DNA of 64,000 bases from Dysidea avara. Taxonomy: Eukaryota > Porifera > Demospongiae > Dictyoceratida > Dysideidae. The stretch covers positions 22,227,440-22,291,439 of the forward strand of contig NC_089277.1 of the NCBI RefSeq assembly GCF_963678975.1, read 5' to 3'. The notes beneath the pieces were generated by a model that saw nothing but the letters and a program-made list of their open reading frames with translations, was not told the origin of the DNA and made no database searches. Of this stretch, positions 1 to 11,100 are shown piece by piece; position 1 is the stretch's first letter; the number at the start of each line of letters is the position of its first letter. Made by a program: the position numbers and the translations under genes.

Positions 1-3000
1 TAATGCCAATGACTATTTTATTTCACACAATAAATTAAAGTTTTTGCCAGGAGTACATTACCTTCAGAGTGATTTAGTCATACACAACATTGCAAACTTT
101 ACCATGACAGGAAACAATAGTACAATCATTTGTAGTGGCTCTCAAGTGGGACTAAGCATAGTAAATGTCAAAGGCTTTACACTACAGCATATTTCATTAA
201 GTCAGTGTGGCAAAGATTACAGTAGTATCTTGAACAAAACTCTCAACATTCATAGCCACTATGAAACTCTTCTACTTCATTGGATTGCAGCACTGTATAT
301 ACAACAATGTGCATCTGTCACTATCAAAAACATGTCTGTAACTGTTGACACTGGAATTAACGGACTTGTTGCTGTTAATGTCATGGAGATGTTCAATATA
401 ACCAATGTAAGGGTATTTGTAAATTGCTTACTATTTAATGACAGTATCACAATGCATGCTACAAATGGAATCGTGCTTTACTTTTATGACCAAATGACCA
501 CAGAAGACAACACTTTTATGGCAGCTAATCCTCTTTGTTATGACCAGTATACACAGCTTAACAATTATGTTACCATTAAGAATTTCAAATTTTACTCTGC
601 TGCTGCTTGTTCAAAAGCATCCCAGAATGCATTGAGTGTCATACTAACACAATTGCTATATAACATCACAATTAAAGTGGTAAACAGCAGTTTTAGTGAT
701 CTACACAATGCAAGTGTGCTTTATTACTATGGCGAGTCTTGTGGTACAAACATTAATAATACCTTAGTGTTCAAGAACTGTCAAGTACAGAACAATACTG
801 GTGACATGTTAACACTGTTTCTTATACTAGCACACAACAATGGTTCAATATTTAGCAGTGTGGAGGCAAAACAAAAATGTGACAGATGCACAAATTTCAT
901 AAAGTTTATTAACAGTAGCTTTACAAACAATTCCAATATACACGCAATGATTTCCATAGTCCCCATCAATACACTGTCATCAAATTTAAAAATAACAATT
1001 CAAGGGTGCATATTTTATCAGAACTACATTGTACAAATAATGAAGTCACAGACGTATGCGCGTCTCCTTTGGCAAATGTCCCATTACATTGTCATACTGT
1101 CTACAAATATTTCATTCAACACTCACAAAGATGGGCTTGGCTTAATATCACTAACAAATGGTATGATAAAATTTGGTGGGAATACCATCATCAGAAACAA
1201 TAGTTACTATGCAAGCATTGTTAATTTGTACTTGTCAATACTAAAGTTTCATGGATCGTGCGATATTTCATATAATATTGCAAGAAATGTACTAAAAGCT
1301 AAAGAGGGATCATACTACATTTTAAAAATAAGGTCCAGTGTAGTTATTAAGGGGAACACAGTACATTCGGTTGTATCTGAAGCTGAAATACACAATGAAC
1401 AACAAGGAGAAATTTGTAATTTACAGTTTGTGAGTAACCGGAAAAATCTTGATGAAATGGTTGCCAATAATAAGACAATGAACTTTAGCATGAAGATGAT
1501 TGACAACATATACACAGCTCCAACACATTTGCTTCATCCTGTTTTTAGTAATTGCACATGGCTTGCAGACACAGCTTTTCATACAGCAAAATCTTCAGAT
1601 GTGTTTAACAGAGTTATTAATATCACAAGTCCATCATTACATGTTAGCAAAGCTAATATTGGGGTTATTCCATCAAGCATATGTAAGTGCTCAAACTCTA
1701 CCACATATAATTGCACCTCCCATGAATTAGGCGAGACATATCCTGGTCAGACATTAATTGTCCACTTGATAGTGCCTCAGTACCTTTCAATACAGAGCAG
1801 CACTAACATCCCTTTAACATTAAAAGCAGAGTACAGAAAACTACCTGAACATTCAGGATGTAGAATCATCGAACCAACAGAAATCTTACAAGCCCACTCT
1901 ACATATGAGTGTAATCAGTTTAATTTTACTGTTTGGTCTGACTCAGACAATCACGAATGTGAACTTTACTTATCTGGTAATGGAGATAATTTTGAGATAT
2001 TTTACATCAAACTACAGCCTTGTCCATTGGGATTCTCACTTCAAAGCAATGGAAAGTCAAAAACTTGTTCTTGTGATGGAATTTTATTGTCTTACTTATC
2101 CGTCTCACCATGTAACCTTGACAACAGGACAATTTATCGTCCTCCTAACATGTGGATAGCTGGTTACACTACTGAAAATAATTCTCATTCTTATGTAGTG
2201 TCCCTACATTGTCCTTTTGATTATTGCCTACCGCACTCATCACGCCTTGACCTACTCGCACCAAATAGCCAGTGTCAGTTTAGAAGATCTGGTGTGTTGT
2301 GTGGACATTGCCAAGATGGCTTCAGCACTGTCTTTGGAACATCTCATTGTAAACACTGTTCAAATGTTTATCTCACGATTACCATACCAATAGCAATTGC
2401 AGGTGTTGTTCTTGTGTTGATGTTATTTCTGTTTAACCTAACTGTTACCAATGGAGCAATCAACACTTTCATATTCTATGTCAACATCATAAGTATAAAC
2501 ATTTCAATGTTTTTCCCAAAATGTCATTCACCTATTTGTATATTTGTTTCCCTTTCCAATTTAGACTTAGGCTTAGAAACATGTTTCTATGACGGCATGG
2601 ATGGCTATGCAAAGATGTGGCTACAACTGGTATTCCCTTTTTATCTGATAGCCATAGCTCTTGCATTGATCATGGGAAGTCGATACTCCACGAGAGTACA
2701 GAGATTAACAGCACAAAGAGGTTTACCTGTTCTTGCTACACTTTTCTTGTTATCTTACACTAAAATACTGATGGTGATGTGTCATGTGCTTTTCTTCTTC
2801 ACCTTCATAACTAGACTTCCTGGCAAGCATAGTGAATTAGTTTGGTCTGTCGATACTAGCATACCAAAGTTTGGAGCAAAATTTATTGTGCTGTTTACTG
2901 TATGCCTTTTCCTACTTCTCATTTTGTTATCCTTTAATACCCTCCTTCTGTTTACAAGGGTACTATCACGTTTCAAGTTCATTAACACTTTTAAGCCATT

Positions 3001-3541
3001 GCTTGATGCATACTTTGGTCCTTACAGAGATAGTTTCTTTTTCTGGACTGGCCTTCAACTGTTGATGAGAGCTATTTTCTTTGGATTATCAGCTCTTGAC
3101 AAAGACACTAGCCTCACAATTGGAATAATATTATTAGGTATATTGCTCTGCGTTCAAGGGGTAGTACATCCATTTAAAAGCAGGTTCAAGAATATCCAGG
3201 AGTCACTCATTTTGCTCAACCTTTTAGCAGTGTATGTCACTGCACTTTACAATAACACTGATGACAAGTCGGAACTACCAGTAGCAAAACACTTGATTAT
3301 TGTTGTATTTTCCTATTTCATGATCTTCATCACCTACCATTGTGTCACAACAATGCTGAGAAAGAGAATAGATAGAATAAAGAGCGCAATAATAATGTAT
3401 TTTATAATATTGAAGAAAAAGTTTATGACCAATAAAGAACCACCTGAAGTGTTGGATATGGAAAGTTTTACCAGCAGAATCCCTGATGTGGCCCGCAACT
3501 ATAAAGAATTTCAAGAACCACTTATTGCTCTGAATGACTAA
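1..3541 (+). CDS. Large beta-helix ectodomain plus multi-pass membrane protein (5' partial)
   Basis: The frame is open from base 2 through the left edge, so the gene or exon starts upstream; the stop is TAA at 3539-3541. About 1180 residues are visible. Residues ~15-420 are rich in N-x-S/T sites and short repeating beta-strand turns (for example 'LVIHNIANFTMTGN'), typical of a right-handed parallel beta-helix on the cell surface. Residues ~660-790 are Cys-rich, with the signature 'GVLCGHCQDGFSTVFG' followed by 'CKHCSN'. From about base 2370 to 3350 there are roughly eight hydrophobic segments, including 'FGPYRDSFFFWTGLQLLMR', then a short basic and acidic cytoplasmic tail. The architecture resembles uncharacterised receptor- or channel-like proteins I associate with sponges and holozoan protists. 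Ligand and function are unknown. The absence of introns over 3.5 kb is notable. Confidence 0.8.
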   Translation, partial: NANDYFISHNKLKFLPGVHYLQSDLVIHNIANFTMTGNNSTIICSGSQVGLSIVNVKGFTLQHISLSQCGKDYSSILNKTLNIHSHYETLLLHWIAALYIQQCASVTIKNMSVTVDTGINGLVAVNVMEMFNITNVRVFVNCLLFNDSITMHATNGIVLYFYDQMTTEDNTFMAANPLCYDQYTQLNNYVTIKNFKFYSAAACSKASQNALSVILTQLLYNITIKVVNSSFSDLHNASVLYYYGESCGTNINNTLVFKNCQVQNNTGDMLTLFLILAHNNGSIFSSVEAKQKCDRCTNFIKFINSSFTNNSNIHAMISIVPINTLSSNLKITIQGCIFYQNYIVQIMKSQTYARLLWQMSHYIVILSTNISFNTHKDGLGLISLTNGMIKFGGNTIIRNNSYYASIVNLYLSILKFHGSCDISYNIARNVLKAKEGSYYILKIRSSVVIKGNTVHSVVSEAEIHNEQQGEICNLQFVSNRKNLDEMVANNKTMNFSMKMIDNIYTAPTHLLHPVFSNCTWLADTAFHTAKSSDVFNRVINITSPSLHVSKANIGVIPSSICKCSNSTTYNCTSHELGETYPGQTLIVHLIVPQYLSIQSSTNIPLTLKAEYRKLPEHSGCRIIEPTEILQAHSTYECNQFNFTVWSDSDNHECELYLSGNGDNFEIFYIKLQPCPLGFSLQSNGKSKTCSCDGILLSYLSVSPCNLDNRTIYRPPNMWIAGYTTENNSHSYVVSLHCPFDYCLPHSSRLDLLAPNSQCQFRRSGVLCGHCQDGFSTVFGTSHCKHCSNVYLTITIPIAIAGVVLVLMLFLFNLTVTNGAINTFIFYVNIISINISMFFPKCHSPICIFVSLSNLDLGLETCFYDGMDGYAKMWLQLVFPFYLIAIALALIMGSRYSTRVQRLTAQRGLPVLATLFLLSYTKILMVMCHVLFFFTFITRLPGKHSELVWSVDTSIPKFGAKFIVLFTVCLFLLLILLSFNTLLLFTRVLSRFKFINTFKPLLDAYFGPYRDSFFFWTGLQLLMRAIFFGLSALDKDTSLTIGIILLGILLCVQGVVHPFKSRFKNIQESLILLNLLAVYVTALYNNTDDKSELPVAKHLIIVVFSYFMIFITYHCVTTMLRKRIDRIKSAIIMYFIILKKKFMTNKEPPEVLDMESFTSRIPDVARNYKEFQEPLIALND

Positions 3542-3582
3542 ATATTAAGCACTATAAATGTATTTCCTTAAAGACAAACATA

Positions 3583-3919
3583 CACTGTGAAAAAAGAGGG
3601 ATATAAGATGGTATTTCCAGTGGCTTATTGAATACAAAAAAGCTTGATATAACCTGTATTATACTAACAATCTCACATAAGGCTTTAGTTAATGTGTTAA
3701 ACATACTGAAACCATATATGTGATGGTATAGTGTGGGCATTATATTAGATATAAGCTATTTGAGGTAATGTGGTAAATAAAGTGAAACCATATATGCAAT
3801 AGTATAGTATGGATTATACTAAAGTATAAAATGAGTATAATGCAGGATTTATATTAAGGCTTATTTGTATTCAATAAGCCACTGGAAATACCATCTTATA
3901 CCCCACCTTTTTCACAGTG
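3583..3919. mobile_element. Foldback MITE with ~65-bp terminal inverted repeats
   Basis: The left end starts CACTGTGAAAAA and the right end finishes TTTTTCACAGTG. The inner ~60 bp of each arm (for example 'GGTATTTCCAGTGGCTTATT' in the left arm) is repeated as its reverse complement in the right arm. The middle has two near-copies of an 'accatatatg' block. There is no coding capacity. TA sits just outside the left end, but no clean duplication is visible on the right. Confidence 0.8.
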
Positions 3920-5907
3920 ATAACCTCATGCTGCTGCTGCTGCTAATACTGTATTACCATATCATGCATAGTACACATCACACACTCAACTTGCATATAA
4001 TAAATTATAATGTACACACTTACGTATTTTAAATATACTTTGTAAAATTACGTATGTCTGTCTTCTTAGTAGAGCATCAGTATAATTTGTGTTTGGTGAT
4101 TGCCATATTATAGCATTCAATCAGTTTAACAAATTGATTATTATGCTTATTCCAAGGGACTGTTCTATTAGAATAATTTATATCATTTAAACGTTTCTAT
4201 AATTTGAAAACATTGGCTATAAGCAAACCATTATATGCCTGTGCTTGTGTAAATTTTTGTGCGACATTTCTACTGATTACTGAATGATCACAGTAGAGTT
4301 ATTGACTCTCGAATATCTCTAGGAGTCCACATCAATGACACCAGACATGTCTAAATGTGCATATCATTTGTGACACACAAAGTTTGACCCTTTTGTTTTA
4401 CTTTGAACATTTTCATAACATATAATTACCTGAAAGTTTCTATGAGTGTAGCTACATTTTGATACTAACAGCAGGATAATCAGTATAAGGAGTCAAATGT
4501 TACATCATTTTGTTTGCTGGCATGTATAATGTGTGGAAAAGGTACCTTTTTGCAAATCCGGTCACATTTATCAATTACTGATTCATACTGAAAAGTGGTA
4601 TAGCTGTTATGTTTTACATTCAGCTATGTTCAGACCATTACACAACATTCCGAACAACTGTACATACTGAAATTTACTCATTACAGAATATATGGATGAT
4701 TCTCATTGGAAGCCAATATTCACGTACATACATATGGCCAGGTCCAGTCATGCATATTTTCTCCTTTCTCCAAACATGCATCCTTTAACAGACTGCATGA
4801 CCAGGTGTCCTACAGACCTTCTACAAAGCCTTAATGGCTGAATAAATATATAAATAAACAGTACTGTAAAACAATGTTGTGGGGTGATTCAGTGTTACTT
4901 ATTACTAGCAAGGTATGTTATTTCAGTATAGGCTGTACCATGCTTCTGAGAGTGGAACTTCTCTTTTAAATGTCTGGATCTGCCTCTATGCCAGAAAGGC
5001 AAAAAGCAACTCAAACCATTTTTGTACTGAGAACAGCCACTGCATGGATATCACAAATATATTGCAATATATTGTTGTATGTTACTGGGAACCTTTCAGT
5101 AGCATAGCTACCAATGAAGCAAAAAAAAAAAAGAAACTGAGATAGCTATTTAGTATGTATACTGTAAAAGATCAAATTCCCTAATAGAGCAGTCACCTAC
5201 TGTTAGGATATGGTTTAATATTGTGGCTACACTCTTGCCTTGTATAAAAATATGTAATTGTTGGATTATTCTCTTCATTGTCTTAAAGTAATTGACCCTT
5301 GACACTGCATGCACGACCTCATTATACTAGCATTTTAGGTGGTTATAATGAATGTAAGACTTATGCCATGATTACTAATGAACAAAAAAGAAAAACGTCC
5401 AACCACAGGTTCAATAACTTATATCAACCACAAGTCCAATATAGCTATAGCGATGTCATTAGCTAAGCTACATAAAAACTATGTTGTTGATTAGAGAGAG
5501 AACCATCATTGTTAAACATTGTAATGTATTTACATGTTTCCTCATTTAAGATGAGACCTCTGTCTCGTGTGATCATAATTAGACTTCATAATAGGAAACA
5601 GAGATGTACACTTACTGCAACCGGTTCTAGGCAGAAAGAATTTTTTTTTGTGAGCCAGGATATGCCATGCATATTAGGCACTGAAAGATTTTTTTGTGAG
5701 CTGGTATATGCCACACATATTATGCATGTATTAGCCGCATGATGCCTGCATCATCATTGAGATTACTTACTACTTAGTTATGTACATTATAAGTGTTTCA
5801 AGTTGAGGTGGTAAGTACTGGTGTTGCTGGAGTCATCACAGAGGAAGAGCCACTAGATCTGTTGATTCTGCCAAATAGCTTACTGTTGATGTAAATATTG
5901 TTTCCTT
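3920..5907. other. Gene-free stretch with a solo MITE end
   Basis: No convincing gene is seen. A short CTG run lies at about 3929-3944. Bases 4531-4566 match one terminal repeat of the MITE at 49744-49982 ('gcaaatccggtcaca') without a partner, so this is a solo end or truncated copy. A CTAATAGAGCAGTCAC motif occurs near 5181. Confidence 0.5.
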
Positions 5908-7344
5908 TCAGTTTGACACATTTCTTGTTGGTTCTTTTCGGAGATAATTCCCATCTAGTTCATAATACACTGATTCAATTGCTGTTTCCTCTCTGGACAA
6001 GTAGGGTTTGATTATGATGTCTTTAGGTGCCAAGGATCTGTTAGACAAAATTGATAATACATTAAAGGTATGTAGGAATCTAACTAGTAATGGTCTAGGC
6101 TTAGGATTGGTGGCATTAAACTCTCCCAGACGGTGGAGATCTTGGATGGATGATCTAGACAGAGTAGAATCAACATTAGAAAGAACAGCTAGTACAGCAT
6201 CCACATCATGCTTCTGTCTGGTGACCCTGGGAGTTTTGGGTTGAGATTCATTGATTCCGTAAATAACAATACTTAACATTTTATTGGACATTTTCTGAGA
6301 ATGCTGGGAAAGACATTGATAATTAGTTTCCTTAGATCTTGGAGTTTCAGGAATTGCGCTGGTCTTGACAGCATTAACTTCTAAACTAGAAATTCTTTAA
6401 TTGAAAGATTCCATAAGGCTTGGAGTTTCAGAATTATGCTGGTCTTAGCTTCTAGACTAGAGATTCTTGCAGTTACTGTAAAGGTTCAACATGGCTTTGA
6501 GTTTCAATAATCGTGCTGGTATTAATGGTATTAGATTCTAAAATAGAAATTCTTTCAGTTAAAGATTCCATAAGTGCTTTTCAAGGTGTTGATTTCAATT
6601 TTGAATTGTTTGTTACGTAAGCAAGCAGTGGCAACAACGGAAGCAGGGCTGCCTACAGGGAGGAGGGGGGGGGGGGGGGGGGCAACTGGGGCATTTCGCC
6701 CTGGGCCCCAGCCTGAAAGGGACCTCAGGAGGCCCCATGAATATCTGTTTAAAAGATCGATATACTCTAATAGAGCAGTCATGCATATCTAGATACTCTA
6801 ATAGAAAAGTCACAGTATTCTTCAGAGGAGCAGTGTAACAAGTTTATAAATAAGGAGATATGGTTGGTTAAGGGTAGCTATTGTCATTGTCAGCATGTAA
6901 TGACCTTATTCTTTCTTTTTTGTTGTAGTTTCAACTTACAGCTTGGGTGAAGTTGTGATTCAGAATAGAAACCTCCTTGCCCTGGGCCCCTTAATTTCTC
7001 TGGGCGGCCCTGAATGGAAGGGTTTCTTTGATTTCAAGCTAATGATGTCAAATAGTTTAGATGTCAGTCCACTGTACTTATGATGAATCCAAGCATTACA
7101 TTGGCCCTCGCAGAACACAGCTTCTTCTTCTTTGCTGGTGCTGGGCTGAAGATTCTATATGATGAATTGGTTCCTCACATACTTGACAAATAACAAGTTC
7201 TTCATTCTTATCTTTCTGTTTCTTGGTGGAGTAAAGTTGAAAGGTCTTTTCCTCTTCTTTAAGCCTTTCTGCTTTCTTGGAGAAACAGCTTTGTTTGTAG
7301 ACGTTGGCTTGAACAGAGATGCGGAAAGTCTCTGTTACCTTCAT
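5908..7344 (-). pseudogene. Dead LINE ORF1: PHD finger, coiled coil and RRM-like domain, split by a MITE
   Basis: Read on the minus strand from about 7344. First comes 'ELVICQVCEEPIHH', then after a frameshift 'FCEGQCNAWIHHKYSGLT', which is a PHD-type zinc finger. The sequence is then interrupted by the transposon at 6644-7012. Beyond it are three decayed copies of a coiled-coil unit ('LTERISILE') with stops. Last is an open 127-codon segment (6291-5908) containing 'SIVIYGINES', 'DLHRLGEFN' and 'RPLLVRFLH', the RRM-like nucleic-acid binding domain of LINE ORF1 proteins. ORF1 proteins with PHD, coiled coil and RRM are known from CR1/L2- and L1-like clades; I cannot assign the clade. No reverse transcriptase follows, so this is an internally deleted or degraded copy. 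Confidence 0.72.
6644..7012. mobile_element. hAT-type MITE inserted in the LINE ORF1 remnant
   Basis: The ends are CAGGGCTGCC at 6644 and GGGCGGCCCTG at 7012, an inverted repeat typical of hAT elements. The flanks AACGGAAG (6636-6643) and AATGGAAG (7013-7020) match at 7 of 8 positions, which fits a hAT 8-bp target duplication. The element is 369 bp and non-coding. It contains a 20+ base G run near 6666-6682 and two CTCTAATAG-type motifs near 6768 and 6795. Confidence 0.82.
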
Positions 7345-7581
7345 ACCCTTGGTGTGTTTACACCATAAAGCTTTACATAAATAAATAAATTGATCAAGAG
7401 TCTGTCGAATGGAAAGTAACAGACGGCTTTATTATATGTAGGTACTTCTACCTCGGCTTCTACTTACATGTGATTACACGCCATAATCACATAGTGGTTT
7501 AATTTGCCATACATTAGTCCCAATAGTAGGAGTTCAAATAATCCCAAATTGCACGGCCTTGTTTCTGTAATTGCACTGTAA

Positions 7582-7755
7582 AGTAGCCAATAAAATAGCA
7601 GAATAACAGAAGCCTTTTAAGTGCAACAAGAAAGTGATATAATGAATAGCCAATCAAATATGCTGACAATAGAAGCCTTTTAAGTGCAACATATGTAGAC
7701 ATTTTGAGTAGCCAATCAGAATTGCTGACACGCGAAGCCTTTTAAGTGCAACAAC
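7582..7755. repeat. Three ~62-bp tandem units, each with a CCAAT box
   Basis: GCCAAT occurs at 7586, 7649 and 7711 (spacing 63 and 62). Each is followed about 30 bp later by 'GAAGCCTTTTAAGTGCAAC'. The array lies 360-530 bp upstream of the IRAK1BP1 start codon, so it could be a promoter element (NF-Y type CCAAT sites). It could equally be repeat debris. Confidence 0.6.
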
Positions 7756-7865
7756 AAATGATGTACTACAAAGAAGGATGATGCAATCACCTGGTAGAAG
7801 TTAATGGCCACATAGAATTGGATAGATGTGTACTACAAACCACGAAGAGTGGTCACTATGTGATT

Positions 7866-8010
7866 AGTAGGCAATCACACGCATTTTCGTGCAATTATGG
7901 AATAATTGTACTCGTAACAGCCAAAATTGCACTCGGCTTCGCCTCGTGCAATTTTGACTTTACTCGTACAATTATTCCCTAATTGCACTCAAATATGTGT
8001 GATTACCTAT
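7866..8010. repeat. Foldback hairpin just upstream of IRAK1BP1
   Basis: The two arms are imperfect reverse complements: 'GGCAATCACACGCATTTTCG' through 'CAAAATTGCAC' on the left, and 'GTGCAATTTTG' through 'ATGTGTGATTACCT' on the right. The small loop is 'tcggcttcgcctc'. Related 'atgtgattac' pieces lie near 7470. It is non-coding and may be a MITE remnant within the promoter region. Confidence 0.65.
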
Positions 8011-8117
8011 ACTAATCCTCAAATATTTTTGTGGACGCCTAACGCACCGATCTTTTACATTATTTTGGCAACCGTAAATAATTTTTACCGGTCATCGTTA
8101 GCAACGAGTAAACACCG

Positions 8118-11100
8118 ATGGATCCCTCCTCCAAGAACACCGATACTGAATCAGTAAAGAAGACCAGACACCAGGACAGAAACAAATCAATCTTGCATAC
8201 TTCAGATAGTGGGAAGCGAAGCGTAACCATTCAAGACGTGGGAGAAATCACCAAGTATCCGGATGTCATAAAATTCACCGTGTCAGTATCTAGCGCCAAA
8301 GAAAGCATCGAGTCGGTTAAAACAAGCGTCAAGAGGAGAACTGACTACATTTTACAGACTCTACGAAGTCATGGGATAGGCGAAAAGTCGTTAACGATCT
8401 CAACCGACATCAACAGAGGAGAAGGTTATGAAATGCGAAGTGATGTTGTAGTCCAGCACGGTGACGCCCAGCAGTGTCAAAACGCTAGGAATTTTCTTGT
8501 AGAGAAGTTGGATTCGTCTGTGGTGATCTCACCAATAACCTGTTACTGCAGCTCTGCTGTCAAGGAGCAACTAAGGTAAATTGTGTAGCAGTGATGTCCC
8601 CCGGTGATGTCGGTTGTTAACAAGGAGTGTCACTTCAATATACGTAGCCAACAATCTGTGACCATGGTCAAAGTTGGTCCAGATAAATTGATTTTGACTT
8701 TTGTCAAAAATTTATCTCAACCATTGACCTGATTCTATATTTTTGTGCAGTACTTACAGATCGTGCAGCTTTGACTGTCCTAAGAGAACAGCTTGATTGT
8801 TGACCTTTACTTATCACTACTTTGACCTCAGTCGCAAATCATCATACATTGGGTATTAGAGAGACACCTGCTTGCTATGTATACTAATAAGATATTAATT
8901 TTGCTGATTAACTACTATCAAATTCCATCCTTTAAATGATTTTGGACTTAGATTTAAGCAAGCCTGGTATTCAGGGCATATGTTTTTTTAGTGTGCGCCA
9001 GGAACAAGGTGGTACTAATAGTGCTTGTATGGTTTGAAATCTTTATTTAAAGCAATGTTCAGTTGAAGCGTGTATATCCAGAGCATTTAGGACCCTTACT
9101 GACATTACGATATATTCTATAGCTTAGGATGAGTACACCTTGTGTATAGTGTATAATTGATTTCATGCATGACACACTGATAGTACTGTATATTGATTGG
9201 GGTTTAGGTTTTTCAGACTAAAAATACCAGCCTTACAATACCTTCATGGTGCCTTGGCAGTATTGGTTAGGTATAACCAAGCCCACAGTCTGGCCTGAAT
9301 TTCTTCCAATAGGTTAAAAAAAAAAATCATTCAGTGGAATTTTCTACTGGCTGACTAATACCTTTAGACAAGCTTAACTTGATAATGGCTAAGGCTGTGG
9401 GCTTGATTTTTCCACTGTTTGATACTGCTTCAGTCCGACAGGTACCTTTAGGCACACCACAGTATGTACAATGTATGCTTCGTGGACTTATGTGTGTTAT
9501 CCTTTGTGTCCCATTTATCTTTACTGACAGCACAAGGTGTCGATTCATGGTAGCACCACATGATGGCTTCCACATACCATTTGTAACAATCGTCCGAATT
9601 TTCTGTTGTGACTGCAGAGGTACTTCTCATAGTGTTCTTCATTTGTAACACTATACGTAACAGGCTAAACATAGCTAAAAACAAAGTGTAATGGCTGCTT
9701 CATTATTTTACCAATCGATGGTTGGAGCACATGCTCAGAGACATACATACATACATACATACATACAGAAATAAATCAGGTGCACATGCTCATCCAACTA
9801 GCAGTCAGCTATGAGCACATACATAGTTAAAAAAATTTGCATTAAATATACTGAGCAAGAAAATATTGTATGTTGCAGGCATGGGGCGAAGTACATGTGA
9901 AAGTACTTAAGTAAAGTACAAGTACTTTGACATTTGTTGAAGTACAAGTACATGACATTGTTTTAAGAGAAATACTTAAGTAAAGTACAAGTACTTTTGA
10001 AAGTATTTAAGTACAAGTACATATTATGCTTACAGTGTTCAGGGTTGCATTTATGTAGTTTTGGTTGCACCTAATAAAACTGAAAATCAGCCATCTGTAA
10101 GGTGAAACCTTTCAAGAGTAAATACCTTTCCTGCCGGAAATGCTAAAGGGTCTCTCAACAGGCACAGAGGAAGATGGTACTCCTAGGATGTTTTTTGCCA
10201 ACCTTGAAAGCAGAGGATATTTCCTTTGGTTATCTTATTTGCTGGACTTTGGGCCATTGTTACTGCGTCAGCTTCAATGTATTCATCCACCTGCTCAGTG
10301 AGTATACTTCGTTGTTTTTGACTTTCTGTTCAGGACACAATCTTTCTTCTTAGCTGCTATAGCTGCCTGCTTCTTATAATGATCAACTAAATCTTTCAGG
10401 CCAAAAGCAGTACAACTGTTTCTAAAATCAACAGAGAAATGAATCAGAAGATGGGAAACCTTTTAAATCCTGTTTTTAGAGCAAATGTGACTTCAACCAA
10501 AAGCTGACCATGTCAATCCAGGAATATATTACCTTTGAGCCAATATATATATATATATATATCAAGACACACGGTAGTGTGTCGTGCGGCCCAAGAAGCC
10601 GGCGCGCCACACCCGTGAGTATATTGACAGGAAGAACGAAAACGTCATTTTCACACCTTTGTATCTCGGTGATCACTTATCTGATTGGAACCAAATTTGC
10701 TACACAGTTGCCCGCCAGCCAAGGGAGTCTACATTCCAAATTTGAAGGAAATCGCTCCAGCCATTTCCGAGATATGAGCTGCCAAAGTTTCGTTTTTTTT
10801 TCTTCGTTTTTTTTTTCTTCGTCTTTTCGCACACTTGCAAAAATTACTATAACAAGCAAACGCGTACTCCGATCGCCTTGAAATTTGGCACACAGAAAGG
10901 GAGTCCAAAGGCGAATCCTAGCATCAAATTTGGTACAAATCCGATGAATGGTTCAGGAGTTATGACCGATTATTCGCGTAAAACAAGATCGATTTGTTGT
11001 CACGCCTACAGGGTAAACCGCTTCATGGAATGAGTTGAAAATTGCTATGTAGATGGAGTAACCATCGTAGGAGTGCCTTTTGGTGGTTTGAAAGGAATCG

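Noticed and set aside
3283-3514. Minus-strand frames under the first gene
   Set aside because: Antisense shadows of the beta-helix/TM coding sequence.
6574-6813. Gly/Pro-rich frames on both strands
   Set aside because: They come from the long G run inside the hAT MITE.
9327-9684. Short frames shared by the composite repeat copies
   Set aside because: Similar short peptides appear in each copy but with stops and frameshifts at different places; they reflect repeat homology, not a conserved protein.
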